Source: Candidatus Polarisedimenticolaceae bacterium (lineage in GTDB: Bacteria > Acidobacteriota > Polarisedimenticolia > Polarisedimenticolales > DASRJG01). Taken from it: a DNA stretch of 64,000 bases. Below the pieces are notes generated by a model. The model was not told where the DNA came from and did not search any database. It saw only the letters and a list, made by a program, of their open reading frames with translations. The translations under genes were made by a program, and so were the position numbers. Numbering within the stretch: the first letter of the stretch is position 1; each line of letters begins with the position of its first letter. Below are positions 1 through 8,337 of the stretch, piece by piece. The stretch spans positions 310,001-374,000 of the forward strand of contig DASUCV010000022.1 in assembly GCA_036275915.1 (NCBI GenBank), in the 5' to 3' direction.

Positions 1-66
1 TTACGACGATCGCCCGTAACGGGGGGCGGCCCCTTCCTTAGTAAGAGACGAAACGCTGGAGGAACG

Positions 67-432
67 ATGCCGGCCCGCACTTTTCTCGCGATGAGCTTGG
101 TTCTCGGCATGAGCGTCCGCGTGCCCTTCGACTTCTCGGCGGGGACGGTGCGCTGCGCGCCCGGCGCCTACCGGGTGGCCGTCACCGAGGGGAAGGTGAC
201 GATTCGAACCATGGAGGGCGCGCCGGCGGCGACCCTCGGCGTCCACCGGTCGAACGACGCCGAGGTACCCGTCATCTCCGCCATCGCCTTCCGCACGTAC
301 GGCGATCAGCGCTTCCTCGCGAGGCTCGACGTCGCCGGCGCGGGCCGATGGGAGATTGCCCCATCACCCGACGAAGCGGCGATCGCGCGTGCGCACGGCC
401 CGCCGATCTTGGTCAGCTTGAGAGCCGATTAG
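67..432 (+). CDS. small secreted VPFDF-family hypothetical protein
   Basis: Predicted 121-residue protein of unknown function. The N-terminus (about residues 1-17) is a short hydrophobic, signal-like stretch. It is followed by a VPFDFSAG segment and a PGAYRV segment, a pattern I recognise from small secreted proteins abundant in Acidobacteriota (typically VPFDF...LPAGxYxV). The ATG is preceded by GGAGGA at 58-63, which supports this start. Its stop overlaps the stop of the convergent Rieske/FAD reductase by four bases. The family is probably a small beta-sandwich in the cell envelope, but no catalytic residues are visible and no role can be assigned. Confidence 0.7.
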   Translation: MPARTFLAMSLVLGMSVRVPFDFSAGTVRCAPGAYRVAVTEGKVTIRTMEGAPAATLGVHRSNDAEVPVISAIAFRTYGDQRFLARLDVAGAGRWEIAPSPDEAAIARAHGPPILVSLRAD

Positions 433-1985
433 GCGGAGGCGAGGAGGCGTTCGAGGCCGGCATCGTCGCCGCGCTCGAAGAGGACCTCGGCTTCGAGGCT
501 CTCCTTGTCGCGGAACACCGACGCGAGTGCCAAGATCTTGCCGCCGCGGCGATAGGCGACGAGCCCGTTCTTGTCCGCGAGGCTGCCGCGGACCTCCGTG
601 CGATCCCAGCTCTCGGCATGGCCGACGTAGGCGATCGTGACGTCGTAGTGCTGGCTCCAGAAGAACGGCGCGGCACGGTACGCTTCGCGGTGTCCCAGCA
701 TGTTGCGCGCCGCGGTTTGCCCCTGCCGCTCCGCGACGACCCAGTGCTCGATGCGCACGCGCTCGCCGCTGCGCAGGTCGGGATAGCGTGCGAGATCGCC
801 GGCCGCGTAGACGCCGGGCGCGCTCGTCTCGAGATACTCGTTCACGAGCACGCCGCGGTCGACGGCGAGCCCTGCCTTCTCCGCCAGCTCGAGGCGCGGC
901 CGCACGCCGACGCCGAGCACGACGAGATCCGCCGCCAGGCGCGAGCCGTCGTCGAGCACGACGTGCTCGTCGTCGAACGATGCCGGCTTGCGGCCGAGAT
1001 GGAACGTCACGCCGTGCTCGTCGTGAAGTCCGCGCACGAAATCGCCCAACTCGGGGCCGAGCACGCGCTCGAGCGGCCGCGCGTCGGGCGCGACGACGTG
1101 AACGTCGAGGCCGCGCGTGCGCAGCGACGCGGCGACCTCCAGGCCGATGAAGCTCGCGCCGACGACGACGGCACGCTTCGCGCCCGAGGTCGCCGCCGCA
1201 ATGATCGCCTTGCTGTCGTCGAGCGAGCGGAGCGTGTGGACGTGCGGCTTGTCGGCGCCGGGAAGCTGCAACCGCACCGGCTCCGCGCCCGTCGCGACGA
1301 GGAGCGCGCCGAAGGTGCGGCTCGATCCGTCGGAGAGCTGCACGCGACGCCCCGCGACGTCGATCGCGGTCGCGTGGACACCGGAGACGAGATCGATCTT
1401 CTGTTCGGCGTAGAAATCGTCGCCGCGGAGGTAGACCCAGTCCTCCTGAGCCGTTCCGGCGAGATAGTCCTTCGAGAGGTTGGGCCGGTCGACCGGCCGC
1501 GCGCGCTCGGCGCCGACCATCGTGACCGGGCCGGCGTAACCTTCGCGGCGCAGCATCTCCGCCGCGGCATTCCCCGCGGCACCGGCGCCGACGATGACGA
1601 CGCTCTCCGGCGCCTTCGACGGTGCGCGCTTCGGCGCGGCGTCATGCTTGGCACCGACGACGACGCGCGTCCCCCTTCGTTCGACCGCGTAGCACGCGAG
1701 CGCGTTCAAGGCGGGCGCCGCGACCGCCTCCCCCGTCGTGACGTCGAAGCACGCGTGATGCCACGGGCAGCGCACGCGCGTTCCCTCGACCAATCCCTCG
1801 GCGAGCGGGCCGCCGTAGTGCGTGCACGTCGCGCCGACCGCGAAGACGCCGTCGCCACCGCCGGGGCGCACGAGCAGCACCGCCTCGTCCCCCACGTGGC
1901 CGAGGAGCGATCCGCCCTTCGGAATGTCGCTCAGCTCGACGCCCTGCGTGAGATCGGGTCCCGAGGGTGCCGCCGCATCGCTCAT
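429..1985 (-). CDS. FAD-dependent oxidoreductase with N-terminal Rieske domain (AIF-like)
   Basis: A 518-residue fusion. Residues ~10-110 form a Rieske [2Fe-2S] ferredoxin domain with the ligand pairs C54-x-H56 and C73-x2-H76. Residues ~125-515 form a pyridine-nucleotide-disulfide-type reductase with an FAD-binding VIVGAGAAG motif near 130 and an NAD(P)H-binding VVVGASFIG motif near 275. This architecture resembles AIF-like (AIFM3-type) reductases that pass electrons from NAD(P)H to a Rieske centre. There is no signal peptide, so it should be cytoplasmic. It lies 15 bp downstream of the RND pump gene on the same strand and may be co-transcribed with the metal efflux genes. The electron acceptor is unknown. 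Confidence 0.9.
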   Translation of the reverse strand: MSDAAAPSGPDLTQGVELSDIPKGGSLLGHVGDEAVLLVRPGGGDGVFAVGATCTHYGGPLAEGLVEGTRVRCPWHHACFDVTTGEAVAAPALNALACYAVERRGTRVVVGAKHDAAPKRAPSKAPESVVIVGAGAAGNAAAEMLRREGYAGPVTMVGAERARPVDRPNLSKDYLAGTAQEDWVYLRGDDFYAEQKIDLVSGVHATAIDVAGRRVQLSDGSSRTFGALLVATGAEPVRLQLPGADKPHVHTLRSLDDSKAIIAAATSGAKRAVVVGASFIGLEVAASLRTRGLDVHVVAPDARPLERVLGPELGDFVRGLHDEHGVTFHLGRKPASFDDEHVVLDDGSRLAADLVVLGVGVRPRLELAEKAGLAVDRGVLVNEYLETSAPGVYAAGDLARYPDLRSGERVRIEHWVVAERQGQTAARNMLGHREAYRAAPFFWSQHYDVTIAYVGHAESWDRTEVRGSLADKNGLVAYRRGGKILALASVFRDKESLEAEVLFERGDDAGLERLLASA

Positions 1986-2000
1986 TGGAACGATGGTACT

Positions 2001-5000
2001 TCAATCGCGTGATCGCCGCGCTGCATAGAGCACCGGCAACACGAAGAGCGTGAGCAGGGTCGAAGTGACGAGCCCGCCGATGACGACGGTCGCGAGCGGC
2101 CGCTGGACTTCCGCTCCTGAGCCGGTCGCGAGCGCCATCGGGACGAATCCGAGGGATGCGACGAGTGCCGTCATGAGGACCGGACGCATGCGGAGCGCGC
2201 ACGCGCGCCTCAACGCGTCGAGACGGCCGGTCCCCGGCTCGCGCTCGAGGTCGAGCACCTGCGTCACGAGCACGAGACCGTTCAGGACAGCGACGCCGAA
2301 GAGCGCGATGAATCCGACGCCTGCGGAGATCGAGAACGGCATACCGCGCGTGACCAGAGCCGCGACGCCGCCGGTGGCCGCGAAAGGCACGTTCAGATAG
2401 ATGAGAAGTGCCGGCCTGAGCGCGCCGAAGCTGAAGTAGAGCATGGCGAAGATGAGAGCGAGGGCGAGCGGGACGACGACGGCGAGGCGCCGCGAGGCAG
2501 CCTGGAGGTTCTCGAACTGCCCTCCCCAGGTCACGTAGTACCCGGCCGGCAGCGTCACCTCGCTCCGGATCTTCCGCTGAGCCTCCGCGGCGAACGAGGC
2601 GACGTCGCGGCCGCGCACGTTCAGCTCGACGACGATGCGGCGTTTCACCGCCTCGCGGCTGATCTGCGACGGACCGGTGTCGAGCGCGACCTCCGCGAGC
2701 TGGCCGAGGGGGATGCTCGCGCCGCCCCGGGACGAGGCGACGGGAATGTTGCCGAGCGCTTCGAGCGAGCCCGCCGTCGCATCGTCGAAGCGCACCGCGA
2801 GCGAGAAACGCCTCTGACCCTCGAACACCGTTCCCACGATCTTCCCGGCGCGGGCGGCCTCGACGGTGTCGAGCACATCGCCGACTGAGACGCCGTACCG
2901 GGCGCACCGGTCACGGTCGGCCCGCACGCGGATGACCGGAAGGCCGCTCGTCTGCTCGAGCTTGACGTCCGCGGCTCCCGCGACGGCCGCGGCGACGCGC
3001 GCGATCTCCTCGCCCTTCTCCCGGAGCACGTCGAGATCGTCGCCGAAGAGCTTGATCCCGATGTCCGAGCGCACGCCCGCGACCAGCTCGTTGAAGCGCA
3101 TCTCGATCGGCTGGAGGAACGTGTAGCCGATCCCCGGAACGGTCTCCTCGAGCGCCTTTTGCATCGCATCGAGCAATTCGCCTTTCGAACGGCTCGAGGT
3201 CCACTCGGACTTCGGCTTCAGGATCACGAAGACGTCGCCGAGCTCGATCCCCATGACGTCGGTCGCCAGCTCGGGGCTTCCCGAACGGCTCACCACCGTG
3301 ACGACCTCTGGGAAGCGCCGCAGCACCCGCTCGATGCGCCCGGTGCTCGCCGCGACCTCCGAGATGCCGACCGACGGCGGCCTGATCGCGGAGACCGAGA
3401 GATCGCCTTCATCGATCCGCGGCATGAACTCGCCGCCGAGACGAAGCAGGAGGAGAGCGCCTCCGGCGATGGCGGCGAGCGCCGCGAGGACGACGATCGC
3501 CCGGCGCTTCAGGCACACATCGAGCGCCCGGAGGTAGGCGCGCCGCAGAAGCTCGACGAACGTCGGTTCATGCGCGCACTTCGTGCGCTTCAGGAAGAGC
3601 GACGCGAGGACGGGCACGAGCGTCAGCGTGAGCGCCAGGGAGCCCGCCATCCCGAAGACCACCGTCCACGCCATCGGCCGGAACATCTTCCCCTCGATGC
3701 CGCCGAGCGTGAGGATCGGAACGTAGACGAGGACGATGATCCCGACGCCGAACGCGATCGGGCGCACGACCTCGTGCGCCGCCTCGGATGTCGACCCGCG
3801 GCGCCGGACGACGTTCTCGACGAGGACCACGGCGCCGTCGACGATGAGGCCGAAGTCGATCGCCCCGAGGCTCATGAGGTTCGCCGAGATCCTCGACGCG
3901 ACCATCCCGGTGAACGCGAGGAGCATCGAGAGGGGGATCGCCGACGCGACGATGAGCCCCGCGCGCACGTTCCCCAGGAACGCGAAGAGGACGGCGACGA
4001 CGAGGATGCTTCCCTCGAGGAGGTTCGTCTCCACCGTGCGAATGACGCGGTTCACGAAGCTGGCGCGGTCGTAGTAGGGAACGATCCGGACCCCCTTCGG
4101 AAGCGACGGCTGAAGCTCGTCGACCGACCGCCGCACGCGCGTCGCGACGTCGAGCGCGTTCTCTCCCGCCAGCATCTGGACGAGCCCGATCACCGTCTCG
4201 CCGCGTCCGTCCGCGGTCGCGACCCCGATCCGCAGCATCGCCCCCTCGCGCACGGTGGCGATCTGAGCGACCGTGACCGGGGTCCCATCGGGCGTGGCCC
4301 GCAGCACGATCTTCTCGATATCGGCGAGGGAGCCGACGAGCCCTTCGCCGCGGAGGATGTACTGCTCGCGGTTCCGCTCGATGTAGCCGCCGCCGGAGTT
4401 GCCACTACCGCGCTCGACCGCGTCGAACACTTCGTGAAGGGACAGGCCGTACGCGAGGAGCTTCGCCGGGTCGACGACGACCTGATATTGCTTCGGTAGC
4501 CCACCCCATGCGTTCACCTCGGTCACGCCGGGCACGGCCCTCAGGCGCGGGGCGATCTCCCAGTCGAGGATCGTCCGCCGCTCCATCGGCGAGACTCCGT
4601 CCCCTTCCACGGTGAACTGGAAGACGTCGCCGAGGCCGGTCGTGACCGGGCCCATCTCCGGGTTGCCGAACCCTTCCGGAATCGCCTCGCGCGCCTGCGC
4701 GAGGCGCTCACCGACGAGCTGGCGCGCAAAGTACACGTCCACCCCGTCCTCGAAGACGACGGTCACCGCCGACAGCCCGTAGCGTGAGATCGACCGGATC
4801 TCGACGAGGCGCGGCAGGCCGTTCATCGCCGCCTCGACCGGGTAGGTGACGAACTGTTCCATCTCGACGGCGCCGAGCGCGGGCGCCTTCGTGAGCACCT
4901 GCACCTGGACGTTCGTGATGTCCGGCACGGCATCGATGGGGAGCCGCGTGAGCGCGTAGGCGCCGCCCGCGACGACGAGGAGCCACACGATGACGACGAG

Positions 5001-5042
5001 CGCGCGGTTCTCGAGGCTGAAGTCGACGATGCGCCGCAACAT
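2001..5042 (-). CDS. czcA: HME-family RND heavy-metal efflux pump (CzcA type)
   Basis: Inner-membrane proton/metal antiporter of 1013 residues, the usual length for the HME-RND family. The N-terminus shows the classic first membrane segment followed by RLPIDAVPDITNVQVQV. The transmembrane motif D396-F-G-x3-D402-G-A-x4-E409-N is the one seen in CzcA-type pumps for divalent cations (Zn, Co, Cd, Ni). The Cu/Ag pump CusA lacks the first Asp, so I favour a divalent-metal substrate. The start codon overlaps the adaptor stop codon by one base (TGATG), so the two are translationally coupled. The exact metal cannot be read from sequence. Confidence 0.95.
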   Translation of the reverse strand: MLRRIVDFSLENRALVVIVWLLVVAGGAYALTRLPIDAVPDITNVQVQVLTKAPALGAVEMEQFVTYPVEAAMNGLPRLVEIRSISRYGLSAVTVVFEDGVDVYFARQLVGERLAQAREAIPEGFGNPEMGPVTTGLGDVFQFTVEGDGVSPMERRTILDWEIAPRLRAVPGVTEVNAWGGLPKQYQVVVDPAKLLAYGLSLHEVFDAVERGSGNSGGGYIERNREQYILRGEGLVGSLADIEKIVLRATPDGTPVTVAQIATVREGAMLRIGVATADGRGETVIGLVQMLAGENALDVATRVRRSVDELQPSLPKGVRIVPYYDRASFVNRVIRTVETNLLEGSILVVAVLFAFLGNVRAGLIVASAIPLSMLLAFTGMVASRISANLMSLGAIDFGLIVDGAVVLVENVVRRRGSTSEAAHEVVRPIAFGVGIIVLVYVPILTLGGIEGKMFRPMAWTVVFGMAGSLALTLTLVPVLASLFLKRTKCAHEPTFVELLRRAYLRALDVCLKRRAIVVLAALAAIAGGALLLLRLGGEFMPRIDEGDLSVSAIRPPSVGISEVAASTGRIERVLRRFPEVVTVVSRSGSPELATDVMGIELGDVFVILKPKSEWTSSRSKGELLDAMQKALEETVPGIGYTFLQPIEMRFNELVAGVRSDIGIKLFGDDLDVLREKGEEIARVAAAVAGAADVKLEQTSGLPVIRVRADRDRCARYGVSVGDVLDTVEAARAGKIVGTVFEGQRRFSLAVRFDDATAGSLEALGNIPVASSRGGASIPLGQLAEVALDTGPSQISREAVKRRIVVELNVRGRDVASFAAEAQRKIRSEVTLPAGYYVTWGGQFENLQAASRRLAVVVPLALALIFAMLYFSFGALRPALLIYLNVPFAATGGVAALVTRGMPFSISAGVGFIALFGVAVLNGLVLVTQVLDLEREPGTGRLDALRRACALRMRPVLMTALVASLGFVPMALATGSGAEVQRPLATVVIGGLVTSTLLTLFVLPVLYAARRSRD

Positions 5043-6256
5043 CAGTCTTGGTCCGCGAGCGTCGCCTTCGCGAACTCGGACTTGAGGACGAAGCTGCCCT
5101 CGGTGACGATCACCTCGCCGGCCCGCACGCCGGCGAGGATCTCGGTGAGGCCTTCGAACGTGTGACCCACCTCGACCGTCCGGCGCACGAAGACGCCGGG
5201 TGACGTCTTCACGAACACGACCGTGCGCGCCTCGAGCGACTGGAGCGCGCTGTCCGGAATCGCGACCACGTTCTTGGCTTCGGACTCCGGGCGCGGGACG
5301 TCGACGCGCGCGGTGACGAACATGCCGGGGCGCAGCTCCTCCCCGGGATTGCGGACCGTCGCGCGCACCTGGACCGTGCGCGTCGCGGCGTCGATCATGC
5401 TGCCGAGGAAATCGACCCGGCCTTGAAACGAGACCTGCGGGTACGCGTCGGTGCGGATCGAGACCGGGAGCCCCGCCGAGAGAAGCGGAAGATCCTTCTC
5501 GTAGGCTTTCAGAAAGACCCAGACGTGGGAGAGGTCGGCGACGGAGACGAGCGGCTGGAGCGCCTCGACGAGGGACCCGGGCGTCACCTTCCGCTCGAGA
5601 ACTTTCCCGTCGAACGGCGCGCGGACGGACAAGCGGTGCAGCTCCCGCGACGGGAGCGGGATCTCGGCGTTGGCCTCGACTGCCGACCTCACGGCGCCGA
5701 TCTCGCCGTCGTCTTCGCCGTAGAGCGAGAGCGCCCGTTCGAGCGTCTCCGCCTCGACGCGGCGCGCAAGGTACGCGGCCTCGGTCGATTGGTAGTCCGC
5801 GGCGCTGAGCGCACCCGCGTCGCGGAGCGAGCGCGCCCTGTCGTATGACTTCCGGGCGACGCCGAGATCGGCGACTGCCTTGACGAACTCGTCCCAGGCG
5901 TGGCTCAGCTCGACGCTCTCGATCGTGACGACCGCCTCGCCTTTGCGCACGCGTTGGCCGAGATCGACCGGGACCGCCGCCACGCGCCCGCGCAGATTCG
6001 ACGCGACCTGCACGAATCGGTTCTCATCGGGGCCGACGGTCCCCGCGAGAACGAGCAGATGCTCGAGATCGGTCGGCTGGACCTTCCAGGTCTGGATTCC
6101 CGACTCGGCGATTGCCGCGGCGGTCAAGTGCACGCTGCCAGGAATCGCCGGCTCGGGCGCAACGGCCGGCGACTTCTCCGCCGGCGCCTCGCCATGCCGG
6201 CCGCAAGCGACACTGCTCGAAAGGACGAGCGCAAAGACGACGACTCTCTGAAACAT
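5042..6256 (-). CDS. czcB: RND efflux periplasmic adaptor (CzcB/CusB type)
   Basis: Membrane-fusion protein of 404 residues that should link the CzcA pump to an outer-membrane channel. The first ~18 residues are a lipoprotein-like signal ending in a SSVACG lipobox, so Cys18 is probably lipidated. Two biotinyl-lipoyl halves flank a helical hairpin (~130-200), followed by beta-barrel and membrane-proximal domains. It is coupled to the pump gene through a 1-bp overlap. No gene for an outer-membrane factor (CzcC/TolC) lies next to it. Confidence 0.92.
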   Translation of the reverse strand: MFQRVVVFALVLSSSVACGRHGEAPAEKSPAVAPEPAIPGSVHLTAAAIAESGIQTWKVQPTDLEHLLVLAGTVGPDENRFVQVASNLRGRVAAVPVDLGQRVRKGEAVVTIESVELSHAWDEFVKAVADLGVARKSYDRARSLRDAGALSAADYQSTEAAYLARRVEAETLERALSLYGEDDGEIGAVRSAVEANAEIPLPSRELHRLSVRAPFDGKVLERKVTPGSLVEALQPLVSVADLSHVWVFLKAYEKDLPLLSAGLPVSIRTDAYPQVSFQGRVDFLGSMIDAATRTVQVRATVRNPGEELRPGMFVTARVDVPRPESEAKNVVAIPDSALQSLEARTVVFVKTSPGVFVRRTVEVGHTFEGLTEILAGVRAGEVIVTEGSFVLKSEFAKATLADQD

Positions 6257-6334
6257 GGATCTCCTCCGTGCGTGAACGGCGCTGCCCGGCCGCAGGCCGT
6301 TAGACCCGCGGCGCCCGAGAGGCTCAGGAGAAGA

Positions 6335-6718
6335 TCAGATGCGGAGGACGGTCGGGAGCGAGGACGAACCGCGCGGAGGCTCGAAGCGAGCGTCGGCAAC
6401 ACGAGGCAGAGCCGAACAGCTCGCGCATGGGACGGCGACGGCAACCGCGACGACCCCGAGCTTCGCGACCGACGGCGACGAGGAGATCTCGGCACCGCTG
6501 ATGAGCGGCGTATCGACGCAGGCGTCGCCGCAATCGCTCGACGACATCTCCGAGCCGCTTGTCGTGCCGCCGAAGAACCCTTGCTCACAACACGCCGACG
6601 TCATCGGCTCGATCGCCTTGTGTCCATTCCCGCTCTCGCACAGGACCAGCGAAGGCGTGACGAAGACCCAGACGACGAGGCACGACAGAGCGAGCAGAGA
6701 TCGGCCGCAGCGACGCAT
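6335..6718 (-). CDS. Cys-rich small exported protein upstream of metal efflux genes
   Basis: A 127-residue protein with an N-terminal hydrophobic signal (about residues 8-27). Three Cys groups follow, SACC, DCGDACVD and PCASC, separated by Ser/Gly/Ala-rich segments. It is the first gene of the minus-strand unit leading into the CzcB adaptor (78-bp gap). Similar small Cys- and His-containing proteins with a C-x2-x-C-x-D segment are often encoded beside heavy-metal efflux operons. A periplasmic metal-binding role is therefore plausible but inferred. The frame stays open far upstream of this ATG, but that part overlaps the divergent dioxygenase gene and is not coding. Confidence 0.6.
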   Translation of the reverse strand: MRRCGRSLLALSCLVVWVFVTPSLVLCESGNGHKAIEPMTSACCEQGFFGGTTSGSEMSSSDCGDACVDTPLISGAEISSSPSVAKLGVVAVAVAVPCASCSALPRVADARFEPPRGSSSLPTVLRI

Positions 6719-6799
6719 CGTCCGAGGAATATGGCACGAGGTGACGACGCCGGCAACCACGCGCGCGGTTATCATCGTCGGATCGGGGAGGAAACTCTC

Positions 6800-7720
6800 A
6801 TGAGCGAACCGACCATCACCGGCATCCATCACATCACCGCGATCGCGGGCGACCCCCAGCGGAATCTCGACTTCTACACGGGCGTGCTCGGTCTCCGCCT
6901 CGTGAAGCTGACCGTCAACTTCGACGACCCCGGCACCTATCACTTCTACTTCGGCGACGCGAAAGGGAGCCCGGGCTCGATCCTCACGTTCTTCCCCTGG
7001 GTCGGCGTGCGCCGCGGGCTCGTCGGCACGGGCCAGGTGGCGGCCACGAGCTTCGCCGTTCCCGCGGGATCGATCGGCTACTGGCAGGAGCGCCTCGCGA
7101 GCCACGAAATCCGCGACGTCGAGACACGCTTCGGCGAACAGGTCGTCAGATTCGAAGATCCCGACGGCCTGCCGCTCGAGATCGTCGGGACGGACACGAC
7201 GCCTTCGCACGGCAACGCGATCGCCGGCTTCCACAGCGCGACACTCCTGGAAGAGGGCTACGAGAAGACCGCGGCCCTCCTCGAGAAGGTCATGGGATTG
7301 ACGCCCGCGGGGAACGACGGCAATCGCTTCCGCTATCGCATGGGCGTGGGCGGCCCGGGCAAGCTCGTCGACGTCGTCTGCGCGCCCGACAGCCGGCCCG
7401 GGCGCCTCGGCGGCGGAACGGTGCATCACATCGCGTGGCGCACGCCGGACGACACCCAGCAGCTCGCGTGGCGGAAGCGCCTCGTCGGCGACGGCTTCAA
7501 CGTCTCGCCGGTCATGGACCGGACGTACTTCCATTCGATCTATTACCGCGAGCCGGGCGGCATCCTCTTCGAGATCGCGACCGATCCGCCGGGCTTCGCG
7601 ATCGACGAGCCCGCCGATCACCTCGGCGAGCGCCTCATGCTTCCCCCGCACGTCGAGTCCTACCGGAAGAGCCTCGAGCGCGCGCTCCCGCCCCTCACGC
7701 TTCCGCACGTGAGCCGGTGA
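6800..7720 (+). CDS. VOC-family ring-cleaving dioxygenase (MhqO/MhqA-like)
   Basis: A 306-residue protein with two vicinal-oxygen-chelate (glyoxalase-fold) domains, roughly 1-140 and 150-306. The N-terminal ITGIHHITAIAGDPQRNLDFY segment, the second-domain VHHIAWRTPDD and the terminal FEIATDPPGF are typical of the MhqO/MhqA ring-cleaving dioxygenase group. His residues in HHITA and HHIAW and Glu in FEIATD are candidate metal ligands. A GGGGAGGA ribosome-binding site precedes the ATG. The next gene, an esterase, starts within its stop codon. This pairing resembles the Bacillus mhq genes for hydroquinone/quinone detoxification, so a similar role is likely. Confidence 0.88.
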   Translation: MSEPTITGIHHITAIAGDPQRNLDFYTGVLGLRLVKLTVNFDDPGTYHFYFGDAKGSPGSILTFFPWVGVRRGLVGTGQVAATSFAVPAGSIGYWQERLASHEIRDVETRFGEQVVRFEDPDGLPLEIVGTDTTPSHGNAIAGFHSATLLEEGYEKTAALLEKVMGLTPAGNDGNRFRYRMGVGGPGKLVDVVCAPDSRPGRLGGGTVHHIAWRTPDDTQQLAWRKRLVGDGFNVSPVMDRTYFHSIYYREPGGILFEIATDPPGFAIDEPADHLGERLMLPPHVESYRKSLERALPPLTLPHVSR

Positions 7721-8337
7721 GCGCCGACCCTCACGCCGGACAGAAGGTGCTCCACGCCGGCGCGCCGATCGGGGAGGCGCGCCTCGTCGCGATTCTCCTT
7801 CACGGTCGTGGCGCGTCGGCGGAAGACATCCTCGGGCTCGCGTCGGAGCTCTCGGTCAACGACGTCGCCTTCGTCGCGCCGCAGGCCGCCGGCGGCACCT
7901 GGTATCCGTATTCGTTCCTCGCGCCGATCCCGCAGAACGAGCCTTATCTCGGCTCGGCGCTCCGCCGGGTCGGCGCCGTCGTCGATCAGCTCGCCGTCCC
8001 GCGCGAGAGACTCGCGATCATGGGATTCTCGCAGGGCGCTTGTCTCACGCTCGAGTTCGCGGCGCGCAACGCGGGACGTTACGCGGCGGTCGTCGCCTTC
8101 ACCGGCGGACTGATCGGCCCGCCCGGAACGCCGCGCAGCTATCCAGGCTCGTTCGACGGCACGCCGATCTTCATCGGCAGCAGCGACGTCGACCCGCACG
8201 TCCCTCTCGAGCGCGTGCACGAGTCGACCGCGGTCCTCACCAAGATGGGCGCCATCGTCGACAAGCGGATCTACCCCGGCATGCCGCATACGGTGAACCA
8301 GGACGAGATTCATGCGGTGAATGCGCTTCTGAGCTAA
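7717..8337 (+). CDS. alpha/beta hydrolase, phospholipase/carboxylesterase family (MhqD-like)
   Basis: A 206-residue serine hydrolase starting with GTG inside the stop codon of the dioxygenase (GTGA overlap), so the pair is translationally coupled. The nucleophile motif is G-F-S105-Q-G. The oxyanion-side HGRGAS motif is near residue 30, the acidic residue lies in GSSDVDPHVP and the catalytic His in GMPHTV near the C-terminus. Length and motifs match the carboxylesterase/lysophospholipase group that includes MhqD. There is no signal peptide, so it should be cytoplasmic. It converges on the kinase gene with a 4-bp overlap of stop codons. Confidence 0.88.
   Translation: MSADPHAGQKVLHAGAPIGEARLVAILLHGRGASAEDILGLASELSVNDVAFVAPQAAGGTWYPYSFLAPIPQNEPYLGSALRRVGAVVDQLAVPRERLAIMGFSQGACLTLEFAARNAGRYAAVVAFTGGLIGPPGTPRSYPGSFDGTPIFIGSSDVDPHVPLERVHESTAVLTKMGAIVDKRIYPGMPHTVNQDEIHAVNALLS

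Noticed and set aside
1-66. Possible gene end at the left window edge
   Set aside because: No frame with a recognisable product runs off the edge; only a ribosome-binding site for the first gene is visible.
348-2012. A 554-codon open frame opposite the Rieske/FAD reductase
   Set aside because: The minus-strand gene has clear Rieske and FAD motifs; the plus-strand frame has compositionally biased, domain-free translation.
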